Part shown: positions 55,346-64,000 of the stretch, in pieces | Layout of the letters: each line of letters begins with the position of its first letter | Position numbering within the stretch: position 1 is the stretch's first letter | Assembly: GCA_951640165.1 (NCBI GenBank) | Contig: OX621257.1 | Span: 13,341,201 to 13,405,200, forward strand | Length of the DNA stretch: 64,000 bases | From: Pseudoips prasinana | Taxonomy: Eukaryota > Arthropoda > Insecta > Lepidoptera > Nolidae | Direction: 5' to 3' | Made by a program: the position numbers and the translations under genes | The notes under the pieces: model-generated | Database searches by the model: none | What the model was told of the DNA's origin: nothing | Seen by the model: the letters and a program-made list of their open reading frames with translations, nothing else

Positions 55346-55649
55346 CTAGGCCAGAGAGGCGAGGGACGTTTGGCAACCCTACACGTACATGATGTATAAT
55401 CACAATGCTCTGTATCCAGCAGCATTAGTTTACAATATCACAAATTTGAATAGAGGTCAAGCTAATGTGATTAAGGCGAGCTTAATTTTGGTGAGCGCAA
55501 TGTTGGATGTACGAGGAAATATGTCTGTTTTAACCTAATTTGTTCGTTCACCTTTAGATATTATGTACAGACGTTCCTTAAAGAACAGATTTTTTTGATA
55601 AGGGCAGGGAAATACCTACGCATGCCGCAAAAGTGTTTCCGGGTGGGTA

Positions 55650-55886
55650 TGTTGGACTCGCACCGACTAAGCCTACCTACTGTGGACTTTTCTTGTCGCC
55701 TGAAGGGGGAGCCCCGGGACCGCGGATATGGTGCCCCCCTTTTGCGCCATGTCCCAGATGGTCGAGACGCGTACCCTAGGAAGGCTCTGGATGGCCCTCC
55801 CTATTTGCCGACTCCTGCCATTTCGGCACAGCGACTGCGCCACAAACAGATCGCTGTCTTCCCGGAGCTGCTTACAAATAACTGCG
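55650..55886 (-). repeat. Interspersed repeat adjacent to palindromes
   Basis: In reverse: TTTGTGGCGCAGTCGCTGTG, AGGGTACGCGTCTCGACCAT, CATATCCGCGGTCCCGGGGC. Fragments lie at 2989-3110 and 3540-3650. Open frames on both strands (plus 55595-56098, minus 55673-55897) have no domain and I do not call them genes. Confidence 0.55.
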
Positions 55887-55920
55887 GTAGAGGACACTTC
55901 TTAAGAGAAGTGTCCTCTAC
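55887..55920. repeat. Perfect palindrome 1, TAAG loop
   Basis: 15-nt arms (GTAGAGGACACTTCT and its complement) around TAAG at 55902-55905. Confidence 0.95.
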
Positions 55921-55961
55921 TCGTGGCTGTGGTAGCAGTAAGCTGCTACCACAGCCACGAG
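55920..55961. repeat. Perfect palindrome 2, TAAG loop
   Basis: 19-nt arms (CTCGTGGCTGTGGTAGCAG and its complement) around TAAG at 55939-55942. It shares one base with palindrome 1. Confidence 0.95.
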
Positions 55962-56012
55962 GGGTCCTTCAAGAACAGTTTAATAAAAAGGAACAACTTC
56001 CGTGGATTTTAG

Positions 56013-56047
56013 CTCTTTTGCCATACCTAAGTGGTATGGCAAAAGAG
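56013..56047. repeat. Perfect palindrome 3, TAAGT loop
   Basis: 15-nt arms (CTCTTTTGCCATACC and its complement) around TAAGT at 56028-56032. An outer GGGTCCT (55963) to AGGACCC (about 56053) pairing could enclose it. Confidence 0.95.
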
Positions 56048-56221
56048 TTGAGAGGACCCTTAAAATGTATCCTTTGTGTTTTGTTCCCTACCTCGTGATA
56101 TAATTTTCCTTCTCTTTTTGGTCTGGTATTAAGTAAATATTCGGGACAAATCACATATCGCGATCTAGTCCAAACTTAGCAAAGATTTTATAACATAAGA
56201 TAACTCTTTATTGTACACTGT
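56048..56221. other. No recognised feature
   Basis: Nothing recognised. Confidence 0.4.
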
Positions 56222-56281
56222 GTCACTTTCAATCGGGGAAAGTTGACAGATTGGGGTAGCTTGATGTGCTGGCGTCTGCAC
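56222..56281. mobile_element. Half of a 141-bp MITE
   Basis: Right arm only: AGTTGACAGATTGGGGTAGC through GTGCTGGCGTCTGCAC. Confidence 0.8.
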
Positions 56282-57252
56282 ACCATGTAAACTAAAGTAC
56301 AAGAAACAAGGATGCATCACAAAATCTTATATATGGCGGACTTATGACTAAATGTGATCTCTTCCACACAACCTTGCCTAGGTTTTTATTATATAGGGAT
56401 TGGAGTATGATAACAGAGTGGGGTAGTTGTAAGCAAAGATTTTATTATGGATACTAACCAACGGATAGATATATTTATTAACTTTTTTTAATTTTAATAC
56501 AAGTTAAATGCACAGAAAATATCTAGAGCAAGACAAATAGACGTGTGCATGAACATAATCATTTGCCTTGCGCGAGGATTGTTTCCACAACCTTTGGGTG
56601 AGAGGACCGATCCACTACCTACTGAGTCACGGCGGTCTTTTTTTGTTAATCTCTGAAATAAAGCTAAGTTTCAAAACTTTATTTATTGCATATAGTTCCT
56701 ACTTATGACAACAGCTTGAACGCCATCCAAAGGTCAGTTCAGAAGCGTTCGATTCGTATGCTCGGAAATCGTTAAAATAATAATGTGTGATCTTATTTAT
56801 TTGATCCGACCAAATAAATAAGATCAAAAAAGACAATTAACAAAAAGGTCTTGTAAACGGCTTAAAAATTGGAAATTAAGGTTAATTTTCTGGGAGACAC
56901 CCAACAAAATATTGTCGTATTTTTTTCCCGCACGATCCCTAAAATCTATAAAAAGACGGCAATCCGGAAAACAGGCGGAAATAAGATTTTATAGAATACG
57001 GACCATGTCAAAGAGCACTTGAACTTTGCTGATCCCACCAGTATATGATATTTTACCCTACTTATAATCGAATTGGTCGTAAGACATTTGATTCACAAAT
57101 TACTCGGGTATAAATAAATTACTTTTGTCGGCATTTATTTACAAGAGCTCCTTATTTTACTGAAAGGATAAAAGAAACTGATGGTCAAATATTACAAGTA
57201 TTCAAAAGTAGATTTGTGCTTTTGTACTTTAATATATGTATATTGTGTATAT
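56282..57252. other. Unassigned, contains one short perfect palindrome
   Basis: 56788-56826 has perfect 16-nt arms (TGATCTTATTTATTTG) and a 7-nt loop. No gene or known repeat otherwise. Confidence 0.45.
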
Positions 57253-57362
57253 GTATTGGAAGTTGCTGGATGCGGTTAGCGCAAGACCGGCAATTGTGGA
57301 GATCTTTGGGGAAGAACTTTGTCTAGCTGTGGGCGTCTTTCGGCTGATATGATGATGATGAT
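57253..57362 (+). pseudogene. RTE-type LINE C-terminus and tail
   Basis: GTTGCTGGATGCGGTTAGCG and AAGACCGGCAATTGTGGAGA match 30221-30270. The sequence then runs to CGTCTTTCGGCTGATATGAT and GATGATGATAT. Confidence 0.7.
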
Positions 57363-57365
57363 ATG

Positions 57366-57510
57366 TGTTGGATAATGGGCTGTGTGGCTGACGGTATAGA
57401 TTTTCACCCCGTGGGAGAAGTAAAAGTTGACCCGAGGATACATATCTCCCAGAGAATGGACATAAGTCTATTGTGGAAATAGAAAGAAAGAAAGAAAGAA
57501 AGAAAATACA
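57366..57510 (+). repeat. RTE-derived SINE 5' part, then (AGAA)n
   Basis: GGCTGTGTGGCTGACGGTAT and GAAGTAAAAGTTGACCCGAG are the SINE's 5' half; it runs into an AGAA microsatellite (about 57480-57504). Confidence 0.65.
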
Positions 57511-58534
57511 TTTATTCAGTAAACGAGCACAGACAATCATTATAATATATATAAATAGGTACACATACAGAAGTCCTTATTGGTTATCTGTGCGAGTCCG
57601 AATTGGTCCCACCTCAGCACTAGCTGCAACATTAACTGTTGCAGCGCTGGTTTTATGATGGAACCATGTAAAATATCTCACAGACAATGATGTGTTAGTA
57701 CAGCTCGCAGTTACATCTTCAAAGTACCTGGACACTAATATTATAATAACTCATAACTAATTAAAATAATAAATGTATGGAAAAACGAACTTATACAATA
57801 AAACATTAATAAATTAACACTAATTTCTAAATGCATATCAATCACACACAGTATCTAAAATAAAATGATTGTTATACTCTCGACATGATTGTCATACCTT
57901 GTTTATAACAATAGATACACCAAAAAATAATAATATCGACTATGTCACAACCAGTATACATTACATATTTAATCCATGTTATAAGCTGATTCTGTCAATT
58001 ATATGCTCTCTGTCAGATTAGGTTTAATTACTCTTTGGGTCAGATGAAAGAAAAAGGGACGCGGAATTTAAATCAATTGAAAAATCTTTATGAACAGTAA
58101 CTCATTGTGATTCCTAAATACAAAGTACTAAGTTTATAGCTTAAATATGTTTGATGAGTAGGTAATAGTGGTAATTGGTAATTTTCGATATAAAGGGTGA
58201 ATTAAGTATGAAAACTACTTTGATGGAGTAATGGCGTTGCTATTATGTCGGAGTTCATCGCTGCGTGAGCGTCAGGGCATTGTTGTGTTCAGCTTAAACA
58301 AGCCGTTAATAGTGTGTGGTTATCTTGCGATACTCCTTCCTACAAAAGTGTGAAACAGAGACGGGTAAGTTCAGCCTTGATAAAATATTAAATTAAATAG
58401 TATTTGAACTGAGTTTGAGAGATTATGAGTTCAATTTTTGTCGCATCAACAATTCTTTTTTGTAATTGGCATTAAACGTATATATTGTTCGTAGGCACTT
58501 CAACGGAGGAGGTATATTGCACCAATCTTTTGGA
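57511..58534. other. No recognised feature
   Basis: About 1 kb of AT-rich DNA without a credible frame or repeat. Confidence 0.4.
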
Positions 58535-58589
58535 GAGGCCTTTGTCCACTGCTGATCGCCAAACCATCTGCCAAGAGTAGTGATTATGG
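58535..58589 (+). repeat. RTE-derived SINE, scrambled fragment
   Basis: GAGAGGCCTTTGTCCACTGC, then GATCGCCAAACCATCTGCCA: family motifs in altered order. Confidence 0.45.
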
Positions 58590-58745
58590 TTTACATACGA
58601 ACACTCACGCCTGTTTCCCAGAAGGGTAAGCAGAGACAACGGATTTCCATTTATCAAGGTCTTTGCACACCTTTTTTGCCTCGTTTACTGTCATTATATT
58701 CTTCATACATGCTCGCCGGTTTAGGGTACTTCTGACCTGGCCTTT
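58590..58745 (-). pseudogene. LINE C-terminus (VCKDLDKW type)
   Basis: Minus-strand frame: ACMKNIMTVNEAKKVCKDLD, KWKSVVSAYPSGKQA and a stop. Same family as 53636-53950. Confidence 0.7.
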
Positions 58746-58783
58746 CTTGAGAAATCATGGCATATCCCTCCAAATAATGACCA

Positions 58784-59325
58784 CTACTCTAACGTGGAAA
58801 CTTTGTCGGAGGCCTTTGTCCAGCAGTGGAGGATAATACTTCGATTAACATACCAAAATCTAAGATCATCATCATCTTGACCCACCAATATACTAGTGGG
58901 TATGGTTTTCGCACTTAGTCCCGATGTGGACCATTGTACGTGAGCTACGGTGGCCTCTACTCCATCCAGCCCACCTCCTTCCAGAAGCATATTAGGTCTC
59001 CCAAACTTTATAGGGCCTCCGGAAGAGTTCTTGGTGAACCCAAAATTTCTCTCCGGATTTTCACGATGCCTGTGCACTCGAGGAGCCCATGCGCGACCGT
59101 TTCGTCAGCGTCCATGCACGCTCTGCACAGAGGGCTGTCAGTTAAGCCAATAGTGTGAAAGTGTTTGTTGAGAGAACAGTGTCCAGTGATGGTCCCCACC
59201 ACAATGCGCAGCCTTTTCCTGTTAAGCCGCAGTAGACCCCACTTCAGCTTATCATCCAGGCATGGCATTGCTGCTTTGGATTGTCTACAACCCGATGCTG
59301 AGGACCACCAGGTCTCGGACTGTGT
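58784..59325 (-). pseudogene. LINE C-terminal region after RNase H
   Basis: Minus-strand frame 59008-59268: NRKRLRIVVGTITGHCSLNK, HTIGLTDSPLCRACMDADET, AHGLLECTGI, LGSPRTLPEAL. This C-x2-C...H...C segment follows RNase H in R1/jockey/I-type LINEs. The catalytic RNase H residues are not in the window copy. A frame change after PEAL precedes the 3' part; the plus-strand frames across it are shadows. Confidence 0.8.
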
Positions 59326-59756
59326 GTGTTATTTTGTAACCATCTACGATTTTGAGTGAAGGGTATGGGCACAATCTAAGATCATTATTAATCATGTTTT
59401 AAGAACGGCATTAAAGTTATTTTCTGTAAATAAAACCTTATCATACATAATTTTATATAAATTTTAAATCGACCTTGTTATTTGTTAATTGCGGTCTGTT
59501 GTGAGGAGTCCTGGCGATCTATATTACAAGTTCTAATATCTACTACCAGCGATCTATACCGCATATTGTCTGCATAGCTTAGAGTGGTGCCAAACGGGCG
59601 TTTCTTGTCTGTGTTTTGCGTTGATGCTGCGTCGATTAAGCGGTAACGAAATTAAAAAAAAAGTAATTACAATAGTTGTAACACCAAATACCATGCACCA
59701 TGTTTAAAAGTGCTAGTTGAAATGGTAATAGATATGAATTATTTTTATTTGATTTT
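59326..59756. other. No recognised feature
   Basis: Nothing recognised. Confidence 0.4.
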
Positions 59757-60349
59757 TAGGGTTCCGTAGCTAAATAACTAGATAGCCAGAAAACGGAACG
59801 GAGATTCGTCATGTCTGTCTGTCCGTCCGTATGTCACAGCCACTTATTTCCGAAACTATACGAGCTGTGCTGCTGAAACTTGGTAAGTAGGTGTATTCTG
59901 TGAACCGCATTACGATTTTTACACAAAAATAGACAAAGAACAATAATTTTGGGGGGTCGCCATACATAGAACTGGAACTCAAAATTTTTTTTTGTTCGTA
60001 CCCATATATTTGGGGACACGTCTATGGGTAGCTCTTCAAAAATCATATTGAGGTTCCTAATATCATTTTTGTCTAAACCGAATAGTTTGCGCGAGAGAAA
60101 CTTCCAAAGTGGTAAAATGAGTGTCCCCCCCCGTTGTAACTACTAAAATAAGAGAATGATAAAACTAAAAAAAATATATGATGTACATTACCATAGAAAC
60201 TAACAACGAAAATTGGTTTGAACGAGATCTAGCAAGTAGTTTTTTTTAATACGTTATAAACCGCAATTTGCTTTCATTTAATCAACTGAAATACTTGCTG
60301 TTACGGAACCCTTCATGTGCGAGTCCGACTCGCACTTGGCCGGTTTTTT
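59757..60349 (+). repeat. GGGTTCCGTAGCC long repeat, copy 1 of a tandem pair
   Basis: Starts AGGGTTCCGTAGC, has GGGGGGTCGCCATACATAGA, TTTGAACGAGATCTAGCAAG and ends GTCCGACTCGCACTTGGCCG with a T-run. Close to 35473-36058. Confidence 0.8.
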
Positions 60350-60350
60350 A

Positions 60351-60814
60351 GAGTTCCGTAGCCAAATGGCAAAAAACGGAACCCTTATAGATTCGTCATG
60401 TCTGTCTGTCTGTCCGTCCGTATGTCACAGCCACTTTTTTCCGAAACTATAACTATAAACTTGGTAAGTAGATGTATTCTGTAAACCGCATTAAGATTTT
60501 TACACAAAAATAGAAAAAGAACAATAATGTTGGGGGGTCGCCATACATAGAAATGAAAGTCAATAAATTTTTTTACATCGTACCCATGCATGTGGGGTAT
60601 CTATGAATAGGTCTTCAAAAATGATATTGAGGTTCCTAATATAATGTTTTTCTAAACTGAATAGTTTGCGCGAGGTAAAATGAGTGTCCCCCCCCCCCCT
60701 GTAACTTCTAAAATAAGAGAATGATAAAACTAAAAATAATATATGATGTACATTACTTTCTGCTACGGAACCCTTCATGTTCGAGTCCGACTCGCACTTG
60801 GCCGGTTTTTTTTT
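60351..60814 (+). repeat. GGGTTCCGTAGCC long repeat, copy 2 of a tandem pair
   Basis: Begins directly after copy 1 (GAGTTCCGTAGCCAAATGGC). It lacks about 120 bp near its 3' side. Ends GAGTCCGACTCGCACTTGGC plus a T-run. Confidence 0.8.
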
Positions 60815-61068
60815 ATTTCAAATCATACATTTTACAACTGTAGTACCATCCGCCAAACTGCACAAACTTCTAACTCCAAATGCAACTACCTACCAACTCA
60901 CAATAGACCTCATGCAGAGATGGCCTACTAATTTATCATAATATCTATCAACTCGTGCAAAAAAGCTCTTAACCAAACATATTCACAACTATTATATTGT
61001 ATTTAAACTTAAATAAAAATTTAACATAAAAATTTAATAACACGTTTAAGAGAATAGTAAGTAGTCCG
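60815..61068. other. Possible LINE 5' UTR
   Basis: AT-rich stretch upstream of the LINE frames below; the LINE's 5' boundary is not evident. Confidence 0.35.
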
Positions 61069-61835
61069 ATGAAACAAAAATTAAAGACACCAACTAAGAA
61101 TAACTTAAATAGTAAAAAAAAGTCAACACAAACGCAATCTATAACTAAGGACTTTGCCGAAAAGCTTCCAACCTTATATGTCTCAAGCACCCCAGGCAAT
61201 GCAAATGTTTTACAGACATCTACCACCGACAGTAAACCATTGCCGCCCTGCCGATGACTACACATAAAATATGTTTAATCAGTAGTGAATCATCTAATAG
61301 AATGTATAATATGGCTGAAAAAACATATTTAAATAATTTTGAAATCTGTCATTATCGCAAACCGAAATGTGGAATAAAACTTTTAATTGATAATATTGAT
61401 GCAAAAGTTCGAACGTTTACCGAATATGACTATTGCATCATTTATATTGGTGAGGATGACTTTCGAACAACGCATAACCACTCAGAATTAGTGACGTTTG
61501 TCCGTGAAAAAATAATGCCACTCCATCACACTAATTTTATTATTTGTTTGCCAACCTTTAAATACATGGAGAAAAGTAATATTATGTATAACAGCCGAAT
61601 AGAGGCATTTAATAACTTGCTCTGCATGGATATAGAGACATATCAATACGCTTTTATATTAGACTCTAATCTCAACCTGCCATATACTTATGAGACATAT
61701 AGTAAACTACATGGGTCACTGAATAACAAAGGGTTAATTATTATTATGTCAGATTTGGAGCAGCTAGTCTTAGAATTGGAGAACAATCATACCTGTAATA
61801 CATTAAAATCAAAAACTAACACATTTAAAAAATAA
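61069..61835 (+). pseudogene. LINE ORF1, esterase-like domain, in two frames
   Basis: A basic 62-codon frame (61069-61257) ends in ATGA, where the ATG of a 193-codon frame (61254-61835) overlaps the stop. The second frame has YDYCIIYIGEDDF (about residues 58-70), FIICLPTF and FILDSNLNL, resembling the SGNH/GDSL esterase-like domain of ORF1 in CR1/jockey-group LINEs. The catalytic serine of the usual GDS motif is not obvious. Either the overlap is natural coupling or one frame was broken. It lies 22 bp upstream of the ORF2 frame. Confidence 0.6.
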
Positions 61836-61857
61836 GAAAGCACAGGAACCCAGACAT

Positions 61858-62583
61858 ATGAAAAGGATTTTTTTCGTAATTAAATCTGAGAATGTGTTGA
61901 GAGTAATGCATCAAAATATTGCAGGGGTACTTAATAAACAAGATGAATTGTACTGCAGTGCCCTGAAATTGCTGCATAAAGTAGATATATTGTGTCTTAC
62001 TGAAACATTTCTATTGGAAGGAACTGAGAGGAATTTGCGACTGAAAGGTTTTCTAAATGCATCATTCTACTCTAGAAAAAAAACAAAAAGAGGCGGAGTT
62101 GCAATTCTAATTAGAAATGACTTAGAATACAAAAGTTTACAATATATTAAAAACATAAATGAAATATGTGTTTTTGAATGTTGTGGGATAGACCTTGTAA
62201 AATACAATGTATTACTCATATGTTTATATAGAACACCATCGTCTAGTACTGCAATATTCCTTAATAAGTTGAAAACTCTACTAGAAACGCTATGTCGTAA
62301 CTCACGCAAGAAAATTATAATATGTGGCGACATAAACATAGACCTTCTGAAAACTTCAAAGGAGTCAACAGATTACAGAAGATTATTACAGAATTACAAC
62401 ATTGCACCAGTGATTACTACACCAACGCGGATTACGAGCACGTCGAGCACTTGCATTGACCATATTTTAACGAATATCGTGGGAGGAACTGCTGACATCC
62501 ATGATCTTGGGCTCTCTGATCACACCGCCCAAACCTACTACTGGCCAGTCAAGCAACCCAGACCTCCGCCATTAAAATGGTGA
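61858..62583 (+). pseudogene. LINE ORF2 start: AP-like endonuclease
   Basis: 241 codons of the exonuclease-endonuclease-phosphatase family that nicks target DNA for LINE insertion. Seen: HQNIAG (N20), CLTETFL (E49), RGGVAILIR, YRTPSSS, GDINID (D158, N160), CIDHILTN (D201), LSDH (D221, H222). It ends at a TGA (62581-62583) inside KW*YEF, but the same frame continues without a break. So the TGA is a nonsense mutation, not the natural end. The start could also be the internal methionine at 61906. Confidence 0.85.
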
Positions 62584-64000
62584 TACGAATTTAAGCGCGA
62601 CTATAGCGATGAGAATATCATGAAATTCAGAGAATGCCTGACAAATCTGTCTTTCCATAATGTTTTTAGTAGCAATTCCACTAACGATGCATTTTTAGAA
62701 TTTCATGAATTATTTGTATTGTTTTATGATTTGTGTTTTCCCCAAATACGTGTCAGAGTAACGAACAAAGATAGACGTAAGTCGAAATGGCTAACTAAAG
62801 GTTTAAAAATATATTGTAAAATTAAGCGAGATATGTACTATAGAAATAGGACAAAAACTGATAATGAATTGAATACACGCAAATATAAAGTCTATTGTCA
62901 GATACTAAAGAAATGTTTTGTCACTTCCAAAAGAAATAATTACACAAAGTACATAAATCGCTCTAATAATAAATGTAAGGCATCGTGGAATATCATTAAA
63001 AACCATACAACATCCGAGGTGAACACAAATTCTATTGCAAAAATAACTAACAATAATAATGTTTTGACTAATCCGGAGCAAATAGCAGATTGTTTTAATA
63101 ATTTTTTCATTGACATAATTAATAATAATCAAAATTTTAATAAGCTTGGACATTCAAATTTTAATGACATTCACACATTTGTTGAACCTAGTCAAAATAG
63201 TATGTTTGTGTATCCAGTTAGCACTAATGAAGTAATTAAAATTGTAAAATCTCTCAAAAATTCTAAAGCAGTTGGTTATGATGGAGTATGTACTGATATG
63301 TTGAAAAAGAGTATTGATCTGATTGTCTTTCCACTCACACATATAATCAATTTGTCATTCGAACAGGGTGTATTTCCAGAAGCATTGAAATTGTCTATTG
63401 TTAAACCGCTTTTCAAAAAAGGAGACAAAACACTAATGGTTAATTATAGGCCGGTGACGTTGATCTCCATATTGTCAAAGGTTTTTGAAAAGGTATTCTA
63501 CACTAGGTTAATTCATTATTGTGAAAAAAATAATATCATCCAAGACGAGCAAAATGGATTCCGCAAAAATCACAGCACCTCCTTGGCAGCTTTTCAACTT
63601 ATAAAGACCATAACTGATTGTATAGAGGTTACGTTATTTGCTGATGACACCTCGATTGTGGTAAAGGGTACTAACAGACGTGACTATGAATCCGATATAA
63701 ATAAGGCCCTTGCCACAGCTATCGAATGGCTCTCAGTGAATAAGCTGAGGGTTAATATACAAAAAACTCATTTCATGCAATTTCATACCTACAAATCAAA
63801 ACCTCTAAAGCTAAATATTTCGTACGATGGGGTGACAGTGTCAGAAACAGGGATTTATAAGTTTCTCGGCATCACAATCGATCGTTTTTGTAATTGGAAA
63901 AGTCACATAGCAGATATCTGTTCAAGATTAAATAGTTTTGTATATCCGTTGAGACGAATAAGTCAAGTGGTTTCTAAAAAAGCCGCAATGACGGCATATT
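62584..64000 (+). pseudogene. LINE ORF2 continued: reverse transcriptase with deleted core
   Basis: The frame is open from the TGA to the end of the window (472 codons). It holds LKNSKAVGYDGVCTDMLKK, IVKPLFKKGDK, NYRPVTLISILSKVFEK, QNGFRKNHST, and the catalytic FADDTSIV at about 63640. Between KTITDCIE (ending about 63630) and VTLFADD everything expected in between is gone: the motif A aspartate and the motif B G-x-PQG segment. The loss is in frame. FLGITIDRFCNWKSHI follows after FADD. The element continues beyond 64000. It cannot make an active enzyme as it stands. Confidence 0.85.

Noticed and set aside
55595..56154. 167-codon plus frame and two minus frames
   Set aside because: They run through palindromes and an interspersed repeat; no domain and no consistent composition.
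1..64000. CRISPR arrays, bacterial operons, ribosome binding sites, integrase attachment sites
   Set aside because: None seen; introns, poly(A) signals, SINEs and Helitrons show this is animal DNA.

Overview
This is eukaryotic, AT-rich nuclear DNA, almost certainly from a moth or butterfly (Lepidoptera). I recognise no conventional host gene. The window is a graveyard of transposable elements, consistent with an intergenic or intronic region. The lepidopteran call rests on the repeat mix: Helitrons with the 3' end CGCGGGTAAAACCGCG...CTAG, tRNA-headed SINEs, RTE-type retroposons ending in GATGATG tails, and the long repeat that starts GGGTTCCGTAGCC and ends ACTCGCACTTGGCCGG. All are familiar from lepidopteran genomes; family assignments come from recognition and were not searched.

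Layout. 1-5 kb: Helitrons, an RTE-derived SINE inserted in one of them, and a mariner DNA transposon (1499-2786) with an intact transposase and 27 bp of identical terminal inverted repeat. 5-9 kb: AT-rich, few recognisable elements, one degenerate direct repeat. 9.5-15.7 kb: hairpin MITEs, many SINEs, a 5S rRNA-like SINE. 16.1-19.1 kb (minus strand): a nearly complete non-LTR retrotransposon of the restriction-like-endonuclease type, broken by one frameshift; two 3' ends of the same family lie at 21.6 and 33.3 kb. 20-25 kb: MITEs nested in each other, SINEs, Helitron. 25.7-29.6 kb: two decayed reverse-transcriptase LINEs, one split by a 5S-like SINE. 29.6-37 kb: SINEs, LINE tails inserted into one another, microsatellite.

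38.9-43.5 kb is the most gene-like part. A spliced two-exon transposase of 706 aa (40791-43159) has a Cys-rich N-terminus, an IS4/IS5-like DDE core and a C-terminal SWIM zinc finger. An upstream exon-like frame ending in a GTAAGT donor is split by a 1.2-kb hAT-type insertion (39298-40499) with a perfect 8-bp target duplication. A minus-strand frame converges on the transposase; the two stops lie 27 bp apart and each overlaps its own AATAAA signal. I read this as a two-gene DNA transposon (perhaps ISL2EU-like) later hit by a hAT element.

43.5-61 kb: more SINEs, Helitrons, MITEs, fragmentary LINE 3' ends, a run of three short perfect palindromes sharing a TAAG loop (55887-56047), and tandem copies of the GGGTTCCGTAGCC repeat. 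61.07-64 kb: a LINE running off the end of the window, with ORF1 (esterase-like), endonuclease and reverse transcriptase, disabled by a nonsense codon and by an in-frame deletion that removes the RT active-site core.

The genes here do not form a host pathway. Each autonomous-looking element carries its own mobility enzyme, and the SINEs, MITEs and short Helitrons are non-autonomous passengers. Nesting and target-site duplications give a relative order of insertion at several places.
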